Origin: Mycobacterium sp. E2479
GTDB lineage: Bacteria > Actinomycetota > Actinomycetes > Mycobacteriales > Mycobacteriaceae
Direction of reading: 5' to 3'
DNA: 64,000 nt
Assembly (NCBI RefSeq): GCF_001667925.1
Contig: NZ_LZJR01000163.1
Location: 1-64,000 of the forward strand
The notes under the pieces are model-generated. The model did not search any database, had not been told where the DNA came from, and saw nothing but the letters and a program-made list of their open reading frames with translations. The translations under genes and the position numbers were made by a program. Each line of letters starts with the position of its first letter. Positions within the stretch are counted from its first letter, which is position 1. Shown in pieces: positions 17,404 through 26,240 of this stretch.

Positions 17404-18429
17404 TCAGCCTTCAACGTTAGTGGTGGCCAGTTCGGCTGCGCTGCCGCCTTTGCCATCGGGATAGAACTTCATCGCCCACTCGCGGATGGCGGTAAAGCCC
17501 TTGTTTTCTGCAGTCGTCAGGGCTGGTGGATCGGAGTAGCGCTGGTGGGCCCAGATGCCCACGTCCTGGGTGAACTGCCGGATGACTTCGTTGCCGAATG
17601 CGCGGGCCTTCGCCTCGGCTCGCTCGTCATCGCGCCCGGGCGTGCGCCCAATGTAGACCATGAACCGCACGTCCGACACGTGGTCGTCGATCGGGGTGAT
17701 GGCCGAGATGGTGCGATTGTCGACCATCCCCCAGCTCTTGGTGACCGCGACGCCTAGGCCGCCGTTGATGGCCATCACCCCACTTGTGACCTCGTCGATG
17801 CTCTGGGTGTCGTCGCCCTCGAAGGTGATGGTGAAATCGACATAGGAAACGGGATCGTCGAAATCGTGGCGAGTGAACACCGGCACGATTGGTGTGTTGT
17901 GTACGTACTTGAAGTGTGCGAAGTCCACCCCGTTTTCCAGCACGTACTGTGGGTGCAGCTCCAGGCATTGCTTGAATAGTCGCTGCTGAGCGTAATAATC
18001 GGCCGCAGTGCTGCCGTCGGCGAAGTCGGCAAAAACGTCGGGCGCGTCAAAAAACGGTTCGCGATCCTCGACGTCATGCCAGATGTAGACCGATTCATTG
18101 CGCTCCACGACCGGATAGGTACGGATGCGCCGGCCCCGGTTGGGTCGGTCCTGATACGGAATACAGACGTTGCGGCCCTGTGGATTCCACTGCCACCCGT
18201 GGAACGGGCACTGCAACACGTCGCCGACGACCCTGCCGCCATAACCTAGGTGTGCGCCCAAATGCCCACAATAAGCGTTCATCACGGTCAGCTCGCCGGA
18301 CTGGGCCCGCCAAGCGACCATCTCCTGGTCGAAGTATTTCACCGTGTGGACGTCACCCACGCCGATCTCGTCAGACCACGCGACCTGAAACCATCCCGTC
18401 GGCTTCATCGACAACGGCGGCTTAGCCAT
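17404..18429 (-). CDS. Rieske oxygenase, KshA-like (steroid 9alpha-hydroxylase family)
   Basis: 341 aa from ATG 18429, preceded by GGAAAGGA. Rieske ligands are C54-x-H56 and C74-x2-H77 (CGH ... CPFHGW). The iron site is D169-x2-H172-x4-H177 in ENGVDFAHFKYVH, which resembles 3-ketosteroid 9alpha-hydroxylase oxygenases (KshA). It differs clearly from the other two Rieske proteins in this window. It would need a reductase such as KshB, not present here. Divergent from the second BVMO across a 180-base region with an operator copy. Steroid ring hydroxylation is the likely activity. Confidence 0.83.
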   Translation of the reverse strand: MAKPPLSMKPTGWFQVAWSDEIGVGDVHTVKYFDQEMVAWRAQSGELTVMNAYCGHLGAHLGYGGRVVGDVLQCPFHGWQWNPQGRNVCIPYQDRPNRGRRIRTYPVVERNESVYIWHDVEDREPFFDAPDVFADFADGSTAADYYAQQRLFKQCLELHPQYVLENGVDFAHFKYVHNTPIVPVFTRHDFDDPVSYVDFTITFEGDDTQSIDEVTSGVMAINGGLGVAVTKSWGMVDNRTISAITPIDDHVSDVRFMVYIGRTPGRDDERAEAKARAFGNEVIRQFTQDVGIWAHQRYSDPPALTTAENKGFTAIREWAMKFYPDGKGGSAAELATTNVEG

Positions 18430-18575
18430 CACGCTGTCCTTTCCTGTTGTGTCGCGGCGTGATTCACCAACTAGCAGCGACCTATAGCCGTGCACCGTGA
18501 CGTGCACGCATAATCATAGTGCGGTCTATGATATCAGCAGAGAGCACTCTATGAAAAGCAAAATTTAGACTATGG

Positions 18576-18601
18576 TCATACACAACGCTACTTGTGTACG
18601 G
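18576..18601. promoter_or_regulatory. Operator copy 4 (TCATAC-N14-GTACGG)
   Basis: Matches the CCATAC-N14-GTATGG core in 10 of 12 positions with the same spacing. The last G is 8 bases before GTG 18609, exactly as at operator copy 2 and GTG 455. It lies in the divergent region between the KshA-like gene and the second BVMO. Confidence 0.55.
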
Positions 18602-18608
18602 TGAGTCA

Positions 18609-20582
18609 GTGTCTGATTCGACAGGGACTCGAACCGCCCCGGCGGCCGGCGATTCCGGCCTCGGGCGCTTAGTTGGTGTGCCGTTCCATGATCCCGACGA
18701 GGTCATCCGCGCCGCGATCGCCGAGGCGAGTGTGCCTGCCTTGTTGATGTCGATGGTGCACATGACCGGTGACATGAGCTTGCTCGGCGAGCTTCCCAAA
18801 CCCTTCATGTTGATTGCGATGGATCTCCAAGGCGGCATGAGTGAGGTCGACAAGGAAGAGGTGCGTCAACGAGCCTTCGACGTGGTGCGCGATTACCGTG
18901 ACCGGGGCTGCCCACCACCATTCGTCCCCGATGCGCCGCAATTGCGCCAGATGCTCGACGTCATCAGCGCCGGACAGGTCACCGATGAGTTCATCGACTA
19001 CATCGCTGCCGATCTGCGCCTGTCCGACGCAGACCAAAGCGGCCCGGAACTGCGATCGACGCCGGCGCAACGCGCCACCTTCCCCGTTGTGGTGATCGGC
19101 GCCGGTGAGGCCGGATTACTCGCCGGGATCAAACTCAAGCGGGCAGGTATCCCCTTCACGGTCATCGAGAAGCAGCCGGGCGTGGGAGGCACGTGGCACG
19201 CCAACCGCTATCCCGGCTGCCGCGTCGACATAGCCAGTCAGTACTACACCTACTCATTCGAACCCACCGATCACTGGTCGCACTTCTACGCCGAACAGCA
19301 CGAGATCCTGGCCTATCTCAACAAAGTAATGAACAGCCACGACATCGGTGGGCACCTGAGGCTCGAAACCGAAGCCACGGGGGCAGTTTGGAACGACCAA
19401 GCCGCCACCTGGACGGTGCACACTCGGGATATCAACGGCAATCGTGACGAGTTGGTGGCGCGCGCCGTGATCTGCGCCGTCGGTCAGTTCAGCAATGCCG
19501 TCATCCCGAACATCAAGGGCGCCAATGACTTCGGCGGACCAGCATTTCACACCGCCAACTGGGACGACACCGTTGATTTGGCGGGCAAACACGTCGCCGT
19601 GATCGGCGCGGGCGCCAGCGGGTTTCAGCTAGTCCCTGCGATCGCACCGGTCACCGAGCATGTCGATGTCTACCAGCGCACCGCGCAATGGATGGCTCCC
19701 AACGTCGACTACCACGCATCGATTGGCGAAGGCGCCAACTGGGCGCTGCGTCATCTGCCTTACTACGCGCGCTGGGTGCGGTTCGTCTCGTGGTGGCCGA
19801 TTACCGATGGCGCCGCCGACCGGGTGGTGATCGATCCGGATTGGGACGACGGCGGATTGTCTTGTGGGCAGGCGAATCGCGATGTGCGTGAACTGTTCAT
19901 CGCGTGGATGCGATCCTTCACTGACGATGAGGACCTGTTGGCAAAGGTCACGCCCAACTATCCGCCGATGGGCAAACGGACATTGCAGGACAACGGCACC
20001 TGGCTCACCACCCTGCAGCGCGATGACGTGGACCTGATCACTGACCAGATCGCCGAAATCACCCATGACGGGGTGACCACAGTCGACGGGGCGCATCGAC
20101 ATGCTGACGTGCTGATCTGGGCTACGGGATTCGACGTCAACCATCAGCTCGGGCCGATCAATATACGTGGCCTTGAGGGTCGCGAGCTCAACGAGGCGTG
20201 GGGAGATGCGGCCTACGCCTACCTTGGCATCACCGTCCCTGGGTTCCCCAACTTCTACTGCATGTACGGGCCCGGCACCAATGCGGTCAATGGCGCCAGC
20301 ATCATCTACAACTCCGAATGCCAAATGCGCTACATCTTGGGATGCATCGATATGGTGCTATCCGCTGATGCCGCGTCGGCCATGGTGCGCGAGCAGGTAT
20401 GCCACGACTACAACCAGCGCAGTCAGGCGCAACTGAAAACGATGGTGTACTCACATTCCTCGGTCAGCAGCTACTACAAGAACGCCGCCGGTGATCTCCC
20501 CACGCTATATGCCTGGCGCATCGTCGATTACTGGAAGTGGACCAACAGTCCCAACCCCGACGACTACGAACTACGGCCCTGA
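18609..20582 (+). CDS. Baeyer-Villiger flavin monooxygenase with N-terminal extension
   Basis: About 657 aa from GTG 18609 (GTG 18594 is also in frame but overlaps the operator). The first about 155 residues are an extension of unknown role, containing a helical segment rich in acidic residues. The FAD motif GAGEAG and GGTWHANRYPG follow, then the BVMO fingerprint F-G-G-P-A-F-H-T-A-N-W-D and the NADPH motif GAGASG. Extended BVMOs of this size include steroid and cyclic-ketone monooxygenases. The SDR gene begins 25 bases after its stop with its own AAGGAG site, so the two probably act in sequence: alcohol to ketone by the SDR, ketone to ester or lactone by this enzyme. Confidence 0.87.
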   Translation: MSDSTGTRTAPAAGDSGLGRLVGVPFHDPDEVIRAAIAEASVPALLMSMVHMTGDMSLLGELPKPFMLIAMDLQGGMSEVDKEEVRQRAFDVVRDYRDRGCPPPFVPDAPQLRQMLDVISAGQVTDEFIDYIAADLRLSDADQSGPELRSTPAQRATFPVVVIGAGEAGLLAGIKLKRAGIPFTVIEKQPGVGGTWHANRYPGCRVDIASQYYTYSFEPTDHWSHFYAEQHEILAYLNKVMNSHDIGGHLRLETEATGAVWNDQAATWTVHTRDINGNRDELVARAVICAVGQFSNAVIPNIKGANDFGGPAFHTANWDDTVDLAGKHVAVIGAGASGFQLVPAIAPVTEHVDVYQRTAQWMAPNVDYHASIGEGANWALRHLPYYARWVRFVSWWPITDGAADRVVIDPDWDDGGLSCGQANRDVRELFIAWMRSFTDDEDLLAKVTPNYPPMGKRTLQDNGTWLTTLQRDDVDLITDQIAEITHDGVTTVDGAHRHADVLIWATGFDVNHQLGPINIRGLEGRELNEAWGDAAYAYLGITVPGFPNFYCMYGPGTNAVNGASIIYNSECQMRYILGCIDMVLSADAASAMVREQVCHDYNQRSQAQLKTMVYSHSSVSSYYKNAAGDLPTLYAWRIVDYWKWTNSPNPDDYELRP

Positions 20583-20607
20583 TCCCAACAACCTAAGGAG
20601 TATCCGA

Positions 20608-21390
20608 ATGTCAGAACGATTGGCTGGAAAGGTCGCACTGGTCAGCGGCGGCGCCCGCGGCATGGGCGCGTCGCATGTGCGGACGATGGTGGCTCACGGA
20701 GCCAAGGTCGTATTTGGCGACATCCTTGACGACGAGGGCAAAACGGTGGCGGCCCAACTCGGTGACGCAGTTCGCTACGTACACCTCGACGTCACTCAAC
20801 CCGACCACTGGGCCTCCGCGGTCGCCACAGCGGTCGGCGACTTCGGTGGAGTAGACGTCTTGGTCAATAACGCCGGCATCCTCAACGTCGGGCTGATCGA
20901 GGACTACCAACTGACCGAGTGGCAACGCATCATCGACATCAACCTAACCGGAGTATTTCTGGGCATCCGTGCCGTCGTCAAACCTATGAAAGACGCCGGA
21001 CGCGGCTCCATTATCAACATCTCGTCCATCGAGGGCCTCGCGGGCACCATCGCATCCCACGGCTACACCGCGACCAAGTTCGCAGTGCGGGGCCTGACCA
21101 AATCGACGGCTCTAGAGTTGGGGCCCAGCGGGATTCGCGTCAACTCGATACACCCCGGGCTGATTAAGACCCCCATGACCGAATGGATTCCCGACGACCT
21201 CTTCCAAACCGCCCTCGGCCGGGCGGCGGCTCCCCGCGAGGTATCCAACCTCGTCGTCTACTTGGCTAGCGATGAATCCAGTTACTCTACGGGCTCAGAA
21301 TTCGTCGTCGATGGGGGCACCGTGGCCGGACTTGGGCACAAAGATTTCAGCTCCATCGACGTCAGTGAACAGCCCGAGTGGGTTACCTAG
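20608..21390 (+). CDS. SDR, FabG3-like 3alpha/20beta-hydroxysteroid dehydrogenase
   Basis: 260 aa from ATG 20608 with AAGGAG at 20594-20599. The cofactor motif SGGARGMG, NNAG in the middle, catalytic serine in NISSIEG and Y-T-A-T-K are all present. The opening RLAGKVALVSGGARGMGASHV and the GDILDDEGK turn closely match mycobacterial FabG3 (Rv2002), an NADH-dependent 20beta-hydroxysteroid dehydrogenase, as I recall it. It would interconvert a steroid hydroxyl and ketone, supplying the upstream BVMO. Last gene before the mce operon. Confidence 0.87.
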   Translation: MSERLAGKVALVSGGARGMGASHVRTMVAHGAKVVFGDILDDEGKTVAAQLGDAVRYVHLDVTQPDHWASAVATAVGDFGGVDVLVNNAGILNVGLIEDYQLTEWQRIIDINLTGVFLGIRAVVKPMKDAGRGSIINISSIEGLAGTIASHGYTATKFAVRGLTKSTALELGPSGIRVNSIHPGLIKTPMTEWIPDDLFQTALGRAAAPREVSNLVVYLASDESSYSTGSEFVVDGGTVAGLGHKDFSSIDVSEQPEWVT

Positions 21391-21519
21391 GACTTTGCGC
21401 ATGATGCGCCGTAGGGCGCGGGAGAGCCCCGAGCTGCCTGCTTATCAGGGCATTTGATACCCCCGAACCGCAACCGAACTAAACCTTGACCCCAAGGCCG
21501 CAGCTCAATACATTGATAA

Positions 21520-21534
21520 CTCTATGTGATAGAG
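21520..21534. promoter_or_regulatory. Inverted repeat CTCTAT-N3-ATAGAG before the mce operon
   Basis: A perfect 6-base inverted repeat with a 3-base centre, followed at once by GAGCGCTC, itself a palindrome (21532-21539). It sits in the 214-base gap between the SDR stop and the mceA GTG at 21605. Position fits an operator for the mce operon; no other copy was found, and the binding protein is unknown. Confidence 0.5.
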
Positions 21535-21604
21535 CGCTCAATATTTTTGTCGGCAATGTCTGTGCAGTGCCTTTCAGCTGGCCGACCATGGGTAGGGAGG
21601 ACTC

Positions 21605-22807
21605 GTGGCCCTAGACGCTCGCCCGAGGCGTTTGCAGCGGATCGCGGCGTTACTGCTGGCCGGTCTGCTTGGGGGTTGCACCGTGTTGACCTATCTCTTC
21701 TATTCGGCAGCCTTTACATCAACTGACAAGGTGACCATCGATTCCGCACGTGCAGGATTGGTAATGGATCCGGGTGCCAAGGTGAAGTACCTCGGGGTAC
21801 AGGTCGGTCAGGTCGAGTCGATCTCGTACGAAGGCGATCACGCGCGTCTTGAGCTTGCGATACACAGCGATCAGATGCAGTACATCCCATCGAACGCCAT
21901 CGTGCGCATCGCCAGCAATACGGTTTTTGGCGCCAAGTCCGTGGAATTCAAGTTGCCCGCGCATCCGTCTTCAATGCCCCTGCGGCCCAACACCCACCTG
22001 CAAGCGTCATCGGTATCGGTCGAAGTCAACACACTCTTCGAATCGCTGCTGCAGACCCTGCACAAGATCGATCCTGTCGAGCTCAACGGCACCTTGTCAG
22101 CCATCAGCGACGGCTTGCGCAACAACGGAAAGAACATGGGCGCGACCATCTCAGAGCTCACCGACTACCTGGGCAAGATCAATCCAAAGATGGCAACGCT
22201 GCAAGACGACTTCCAAAAGACCGCGGCCACCGCCGATATCTACGGCGACGCCGCCCCGGACCTGGTTACCATCTTCGACAACACCCCCACCATCGCGCAC
22301 ACCATTGAGGGCCAACGCGACAACCTCACCGCCACGCTGTTGGCCGTAACCGGCCTTGCCGACAACGGATACCAAACACTGGCGCCCGCCGAGAACGACT
22401 ACATCGACGCAATTCAGCGTCTACGCGCGCCGTTAAAGGTACTCGGCGACTACTCGCCCCAGAACGGCTGCTTACTACAGGCAATGGCCAGCGCCTACAA
22501 GAAGTTCAAGCCCTACGTCGGGGGTATTGCGCCGGGCCTATTCCTCACCGCAAGTTTCATCCCCGGCGTGCCCGCCTACACCTACCCAGAGAGCTTGCCG
22601 ATCGTCAACGCTTCCGGCGGGCCCAACTGCCGGGGGTTACCCGACTTGCCGACCAAACAGGGCGCCGGCTCGTGGTACCGGCCGCCATTCCTGGTCACCG
22701 ACAACGCCTACGTGCCCTTCCAACCCAACACCGAGTTGCAATTCGATCCGCCCTCGACACTGCAGTTCTTGTTCAACGGCGCCTACGCCGAGAGGGACGA
22801 GTACTGA
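21605..22807 (+). CDS. MCE-family protein, MceA position
   Basis: 400 aa from GTG 21605 with GGGAGG upstream. A hydrophobic N-terminal segment (about 12-36) is followed by the MCE/MlaD domain (about 40-115, with DPGAKVKYLGVQVGQVESI), then helical regions and a conserved tail (GGPNCRGLPDL..GAGSWYRPP) typical of MceA. MCE proteins form a tunnel that carries lipids across the cell envelope. The N-terminus has LLGGC, which would also pass as a lipobox. No yrbEA/yrbEB permease genes precede it: the gene before is an SDR. It is the first of six coupled mce genes. Confidence 0.88.
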   Translation: MALDARPRRLQRIAALLLAGLLGGCTVLTYLFYSAAFTSTDKVTIDSARAGLVMDPGAKVKYLGVQVGQVESISYEGDHARLELAIHSDQMQYIPSNAIVRIASNTVFGAKSVEFKLPAHPSSMPLRPNTHLQASSVSVEVNTLFESLLQTLHKIDPVELNGTLSAISDGLRNNGKNMGATISELTDYLGKINPKMATLQDDFQKTAATADIYGDAAPDLVTIFDNTPTIAHTIEGQRDNLTATLLAVTGLADNGYQTLAPAENDYIDAIQRLRAPLKVLGDYSPQNGCLLQAMASAYKKFKPYVGGIAPGLFLTASFIPGVPAYTYPESLPIVNASGGPNCRGLPDLPTKQGAGSWYRPPFLVTDNAYVPFQPNTELQFDPPSTLQFLFNGAYAERDEY

Positions 22808-23841
22808 TGTACAAGACCAAACATCTAGGAACCAAAGTGGCGATTTTCGCCGTCGTCATGCTCTTCATCCTCGGCGGGCTGGTGGTCACGTTCGGGCAAC
22901 TTCGATTCTCCTCCACCGCGACCTATCACGCCGAGTTCACCTCGGTGTCACGCCTGGAAGCGGGCCAAGATGTACGCATCGCCGGAGTCACCGTCGGATC
23001 GGTCAAAAACATTGCGATCCAAGGAGATCACGCAGATGTTACTTTTAGCTTGGACAAGCAATACCAAATTTACAGCTCCACCCGCGCGGTCATCCGTTAC
23101 CAGGATTTGGTTGGAGCCCGATACCTTGAGGTCACGTCGGGTCCAGGGGAACTTCGCAGGCTCCCTCCAGGCAGTACCGTCCCCCGCAGCCACACAGAAC
23201 CGGCACTCGATCTCGACGCACTACTAGGCGGCCTGCGTCCGGTCCTTAAGGGCCTGGACGCCGGCAAGATCAACCAAGTCAGCAACGCGATCGTCGAACT
23301 GATGCAGGGCAAGGGCGGCGCACTGGCCGATTTCCTTTCCAGCACCGGATCATTCACCCACACCTTGGCAGCGCGAGACGAGCTGGTGCATGAGGTCATC
23401 GACCACCTCAACACCACCCTTGGCACACTCGACGAAAAAGGAACCCAGCTCGACACAAGTGTCGATCAACTTCAACGCCTGATCACTACCCTGTCGCAAG
23501 GCCGCGACCCTATCGCCGGGGCAATCCCGCCGCTGGCCTCCTCCGAGTCGGATCTCACCGAGATGCTCGCGCAGTCACGCAGACCGCTGCAAGGCGTGCT
23601 GGAAAACCTACGCCCACTGGCGGACAAGCTCGACGAGCGCAAAGGCGACGTCAACGCCGTCATTGAGCCATTGCCCGAAAACTATCTGCGCTTCGCCGCG
23701 CTCGGCTCGTATGGAGCGTTCTTCAACATCTACTTCTGCAAGGTGAAAATCAAAATCAACGGCCCGGCTGGCAGCGACATCCTCATACCGTTCGACGGAT
23801 CTCCGGACCCCTCGAAAGGCAGGTGCGCTTTTGCCAAATAA
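22807..23841 (+). CDS. MCE-family protein, MceB position
   Basis: 344 aa; its ATG overlaps the mceA stop by one base. A single N-terminal membrane helix (about 10-32) is followed by an MCE domain (about 37-112; SRLEAGQDVRIAGVTVGSVKNI) and a long helical part with repeated leucines that builds the tunnel shaft. It contains the usual MceB C-terminal stretch (NYLRFAALGSYGAFFNIYFC). It would assemble with the other five proteins. Confidence 0.88.
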   Translation: MYKTKHLGTKVAIFAVVMLFILGGLVVTFGQLRFSSTATYHAEFTSVSRLEAGQDVRIAGVTVGSVKNIAIQGDHADVTFSLDKQYQIYSSTRAVIRYQDLVGARYLEVTSGPGELRRLPPGSTVPRSHTEPALDLDALLGGLRPVLKGLDAGKINQVSNAIVELMQGKGGALADFLSSTGSFTHTLAARDELVHEVIDHLNTTLGTLDEKGTQLDTSVDQLQRLITTLSQGRDPIAGAIPPLASSESDLTEMLAQSRRPLQGVLENLRPLADKLDERKGDVNAVIEPLPENYLRFAALGSYGAFFNIYFCKVKIKINGPAGSDILIPFDGSPDPSKGRCAFAK

Positions 23842-24910
23842 GAACTCGAACACCAAGAGACCGGGCGAGCGGAATCCACTGCGCACCGGGATCTTCGGGC
23901 TGACCATAGTCGTGTGCGTGGTGCTGGCAACGTTCGGCTACACCAAACTGCCGTTCTGGCCACAGGGCCGGCACTACGACGCTTACTTCACCAACGCCGC
24001 AGGCATCAAGGCGGGCAACGACGTCCAGATCTACGGCTACAAGGTGGGGAATGTGGCCTCGGTCGAACTGGTAACAGGTACGGCAAAGGTTGGCTTTAGC
24101 GTCGATCGCAAGATCCGCATCGGCGACCAATCCCTGGCGGCGATCAAGACCGACACGGTTCTGGGCAAAAGAGCACTGGAAGTGAAGCCGGCCGGCTCGG
24201 GCCTCGTGACGTCGATACCGTTGGGCCGGACAACAACTCCCTACTCTCTCAACGATGCCGTCCAAGACCTAGGCCACAACGCCGACGCCATCGACAAAGG
24301 CAAGTTCGTGGAGGCACTGCAGGTGCTTACCAACGCACTGCACGACGCCACACCTCAGCTGCACGATGCCCTCGACGGCCTTACCGTGTTGTCGCGCAGC
24401 GTGAACGCCCGTGACGAGCAGGTCGGTCAGCTGTTATCACATGCCCATCAGGTCTCCGGCGTACTTGCGAAACGGTCCGGTCAGTTGAACCAGCTCATCG
24501 ATGACGGCAATCGGCTGTTCGCTGAGCTGTCCGCGCGGCGGCAGGCGCTGGGCGTGCTGATTTCAGGCATCAACGACGTGGCCCGGCAGATCTCGGGCTT
24601 CGTCGCTGACAATCGCCGCCAGTTCGGTCCTGCACTCGCAAAGTTGAACATGGTGCTCGACAACCTCAACGAGCACCGGGACTACCTGGACGAGGCGCTC
24701 AAGCGACTGCCACCCTTTGCCACCGCACTTGGTGAGTCGGTGGGCTCCGCGCCAGCGTTCGTCGCAAACATTTACGGTCTGCCGCCGGCCAACGTTTCCG
24801 GAATGCTGCTGGACGCCGTCTTCCAGCCCGGAAAATTGCCCGCGAGCATCTCGGACTTCCTCAGAGGTCTGATCGCCGAACGTATGATCGTCAAGCCGAA
24901 ATCGCCATGA
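23831..24910 (+). CDS. MCE-family protein, MceC position
   Basis: 359 aa starting at TTG 23831, overlapping mceB by 11 bases. One N-terminal membrane helix (about 20-40), an MCE domain (GIKAGNDVQIYGYKVGNVASV at about 57-77 onward), then a helical region and a short C-terminal tail ending in KPKSP. MceC proteins often carry longer proline-rich tails; this one does not. The overlap indicates translational coupling. Confidence 0.87.
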   Translation: MPNKNSNTKRPGERNPLRTGIFGLTIVVCVVLATFGYTKLPFWPQGRHYDAYFTNAAGIKAGNDVQIYGYKVGNVASVELVTGTAKVGFSVDRKIRIGDQSLAAIKTDTVLGKRALEVKPAGSGLVTSIPLGRTTTPYSLNDAVQDLGHNADAIDKGKFVEALQVLTNALHDATPQLHDALDGLTVLSRSVNARDEQVGQLLSHAHQVSGVLAKRSGQLNQLIDDGNRLFAELSARRQALGVLISGINDVARQISGFVADNRRQFGPALAKLNMVLDNLNEHRDYLDEALKRLPPFATALGESVGSAPAFVANIYGLPPANVSGMLLDAVFQPGKLPASISDFLRGLIAERMIVKPKSP

Positions 24911-26232
24911 AAATCAATCGTTTTGCGCTCACTCATCGCCGCGCCCGCGGCCTGCTGCTAGCTGGACTGGTGGCGTTGGGCTGTGGTGGTGCACGCCTGG
25001 CGTGGCCGGAACCGGCGATGATCACTATGACGGGGTATTTCTCGTCGGCGGTGGGGCTGTACCCCGGCGATGACGTCATGGTGGCCGGTGTGCCCGTCGG
25101 GTCGATCACCGCAATCAGACCGCAACCCACTCACACCACGATCACGATGACGGTACGGCGCGCCGTAGCGATTCCCGCGGACGCGCGAGCGGTGATCATG
25201 GCCCCCAACCTCGTCGCGGCAAGGTTCATTGAATTCGCACCCGTCTATCAAGGGGGTGCCAAGCTGGCCACCGGGACGGTCATCCCGAGCGGCCGCACTG
25301 CTGTGCCGGTCGAGTGGGACGAAGTCAAAGATGCCCTGACCCAACTCAGCGCCCGACTGGGCCCTCGACCCGGCTCCGTGCAAGGTCCGGTGACAAACTT
25401 CGTCAACCAGGCCGCCAACACTTTCGACGGACAAGGCGAGTCATTTCGTCAAGCCGTGCGCGAGCTCTCGGAGACCGCGGGACGCCTCGGTGATTCACGC
25501 ACCGACCTGGTCGGCACCATCACAAATCTGCACACCCTGATCGACGCGGTGTCACACAGCAACGAGCAGATCGTCCAGTTTTCCAACCACGTCGCCTCGG
25601 TGTCACAAGTGCTCGCCGATAGCTCCTCGGACCTCGACACGTCGCTGCGGACCCTCAACCAAGCCTTAGCCGACGTCCGGGGGTTTCTGAAAGATAACAA
25701 CGAGACATTGGTCAGCAACATCAACAAACTCGCCGACTTCACCACGTTGCTCAAAACTCACAGCGATGACATTCAGCAAGTCCTGCACGTAGCACCCAAC
25801 GCCCTGGCCAACTTCTACAACATGTACGACCCAGCACAGGGATCGCTGTCGGGTCTGCTGGCATTCCCCCAGTTCGCCAATCCCGTCCAATTCATTTGCG
25901 GGACACTTGAGGCATCCATGCTCCCCGAATACCAGAGGCGCGCCGAAATGTGCCGCGAACGAATGGCGCCCGTGGTGCGGCGATTGGCCTTCAACTACCC
26001 ACCGATCTTGTTCCACGCGATCAACAGCATTACTGCCTACAAAGGCCAGGTTGTCTACGACACCCCCGCCACCCAAGAGAAGGCCCAGACGCCGATTTCG
26101 CAGTTGCAGTGGCTGCCAGTGCCCGGCGTCACCCCTCCGAAGATTCCCGGCAACGCAGACCTGGGGGCGATGCTAGTACCACCCACCACGTCCGGAGCAG
26201 ATGCACCTCGGCCCTCAGAGCCGGGACGGTGA
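24907..26232 (+). CDS. MCE-family protein, MceD position
   Basis: 441 aa; the start overlaps the mceC stop as ATGA. Hydrophobic N-terminal segment (about 14-33), MCE domain (GLYPGDDVMVAGVPVGSITAI), long helical shaft region (about 150-290) and a C-terminal part with FPQFANPVQFICGTLEAS, typical of MceD. The LVALGC sequence near the N-terminus could serve as a lipobox but a membrane anchor is more usual for MceD. Nine bases separate it from the mceE start. Confidence 0.88.
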   Translation: MKINRFALTHRRARGLLLAGLVALGCGGARLAWPEPAMITMTGYFSSAVGLYPGDDVMVAGVPVGSITAIRPQPTHTTITMTVRRAVAIPADARAVIMAPNLVAARFIEFAPVYQGGAKLATGTVIPSGRTAVPVEWDEVKDALTQLSARLGPRPGSVQGPVTNFVNQAANTFDGQGESFRQAVRELSETAGRLGDSRTDLVGTITNLHTLIDAVSHSNEQIVQFSNHVASVSQVLADSSSDLDTSLRTLNQALADVRGFLKDNNETLVSNINKLADFTTLLKTHSDDIQQVLHVAPNALANFYNMYDPAQGSLSGLLAFPQFANPVQFICGTLEASMLPEYQRRAEMCRERMAPVVRRLAFNYPPILFHAINSITAYKGQVVYDTPATQEKAQTPISQLQWLPVPGVTPPKIPGNADLGAMLVPPTTSGADAPRPSEPGR

Positions 26233-26240
26233 GACGAATT

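Noticed and set aside
18626..18645. GACTCGAACCG resembling the tRNA T-arm
   Set aside because: Lies inside the coding start of the second BVMO and does not continue as a tRNA end.
21605..21700. MceA (and MceD) read as lipoproteins because of LLGGC and VALGC
   Set aside because: The hydrophobic segments continue past or lack the usual setting; MceE is the normal lipoprotein of the set. Left as a note only.
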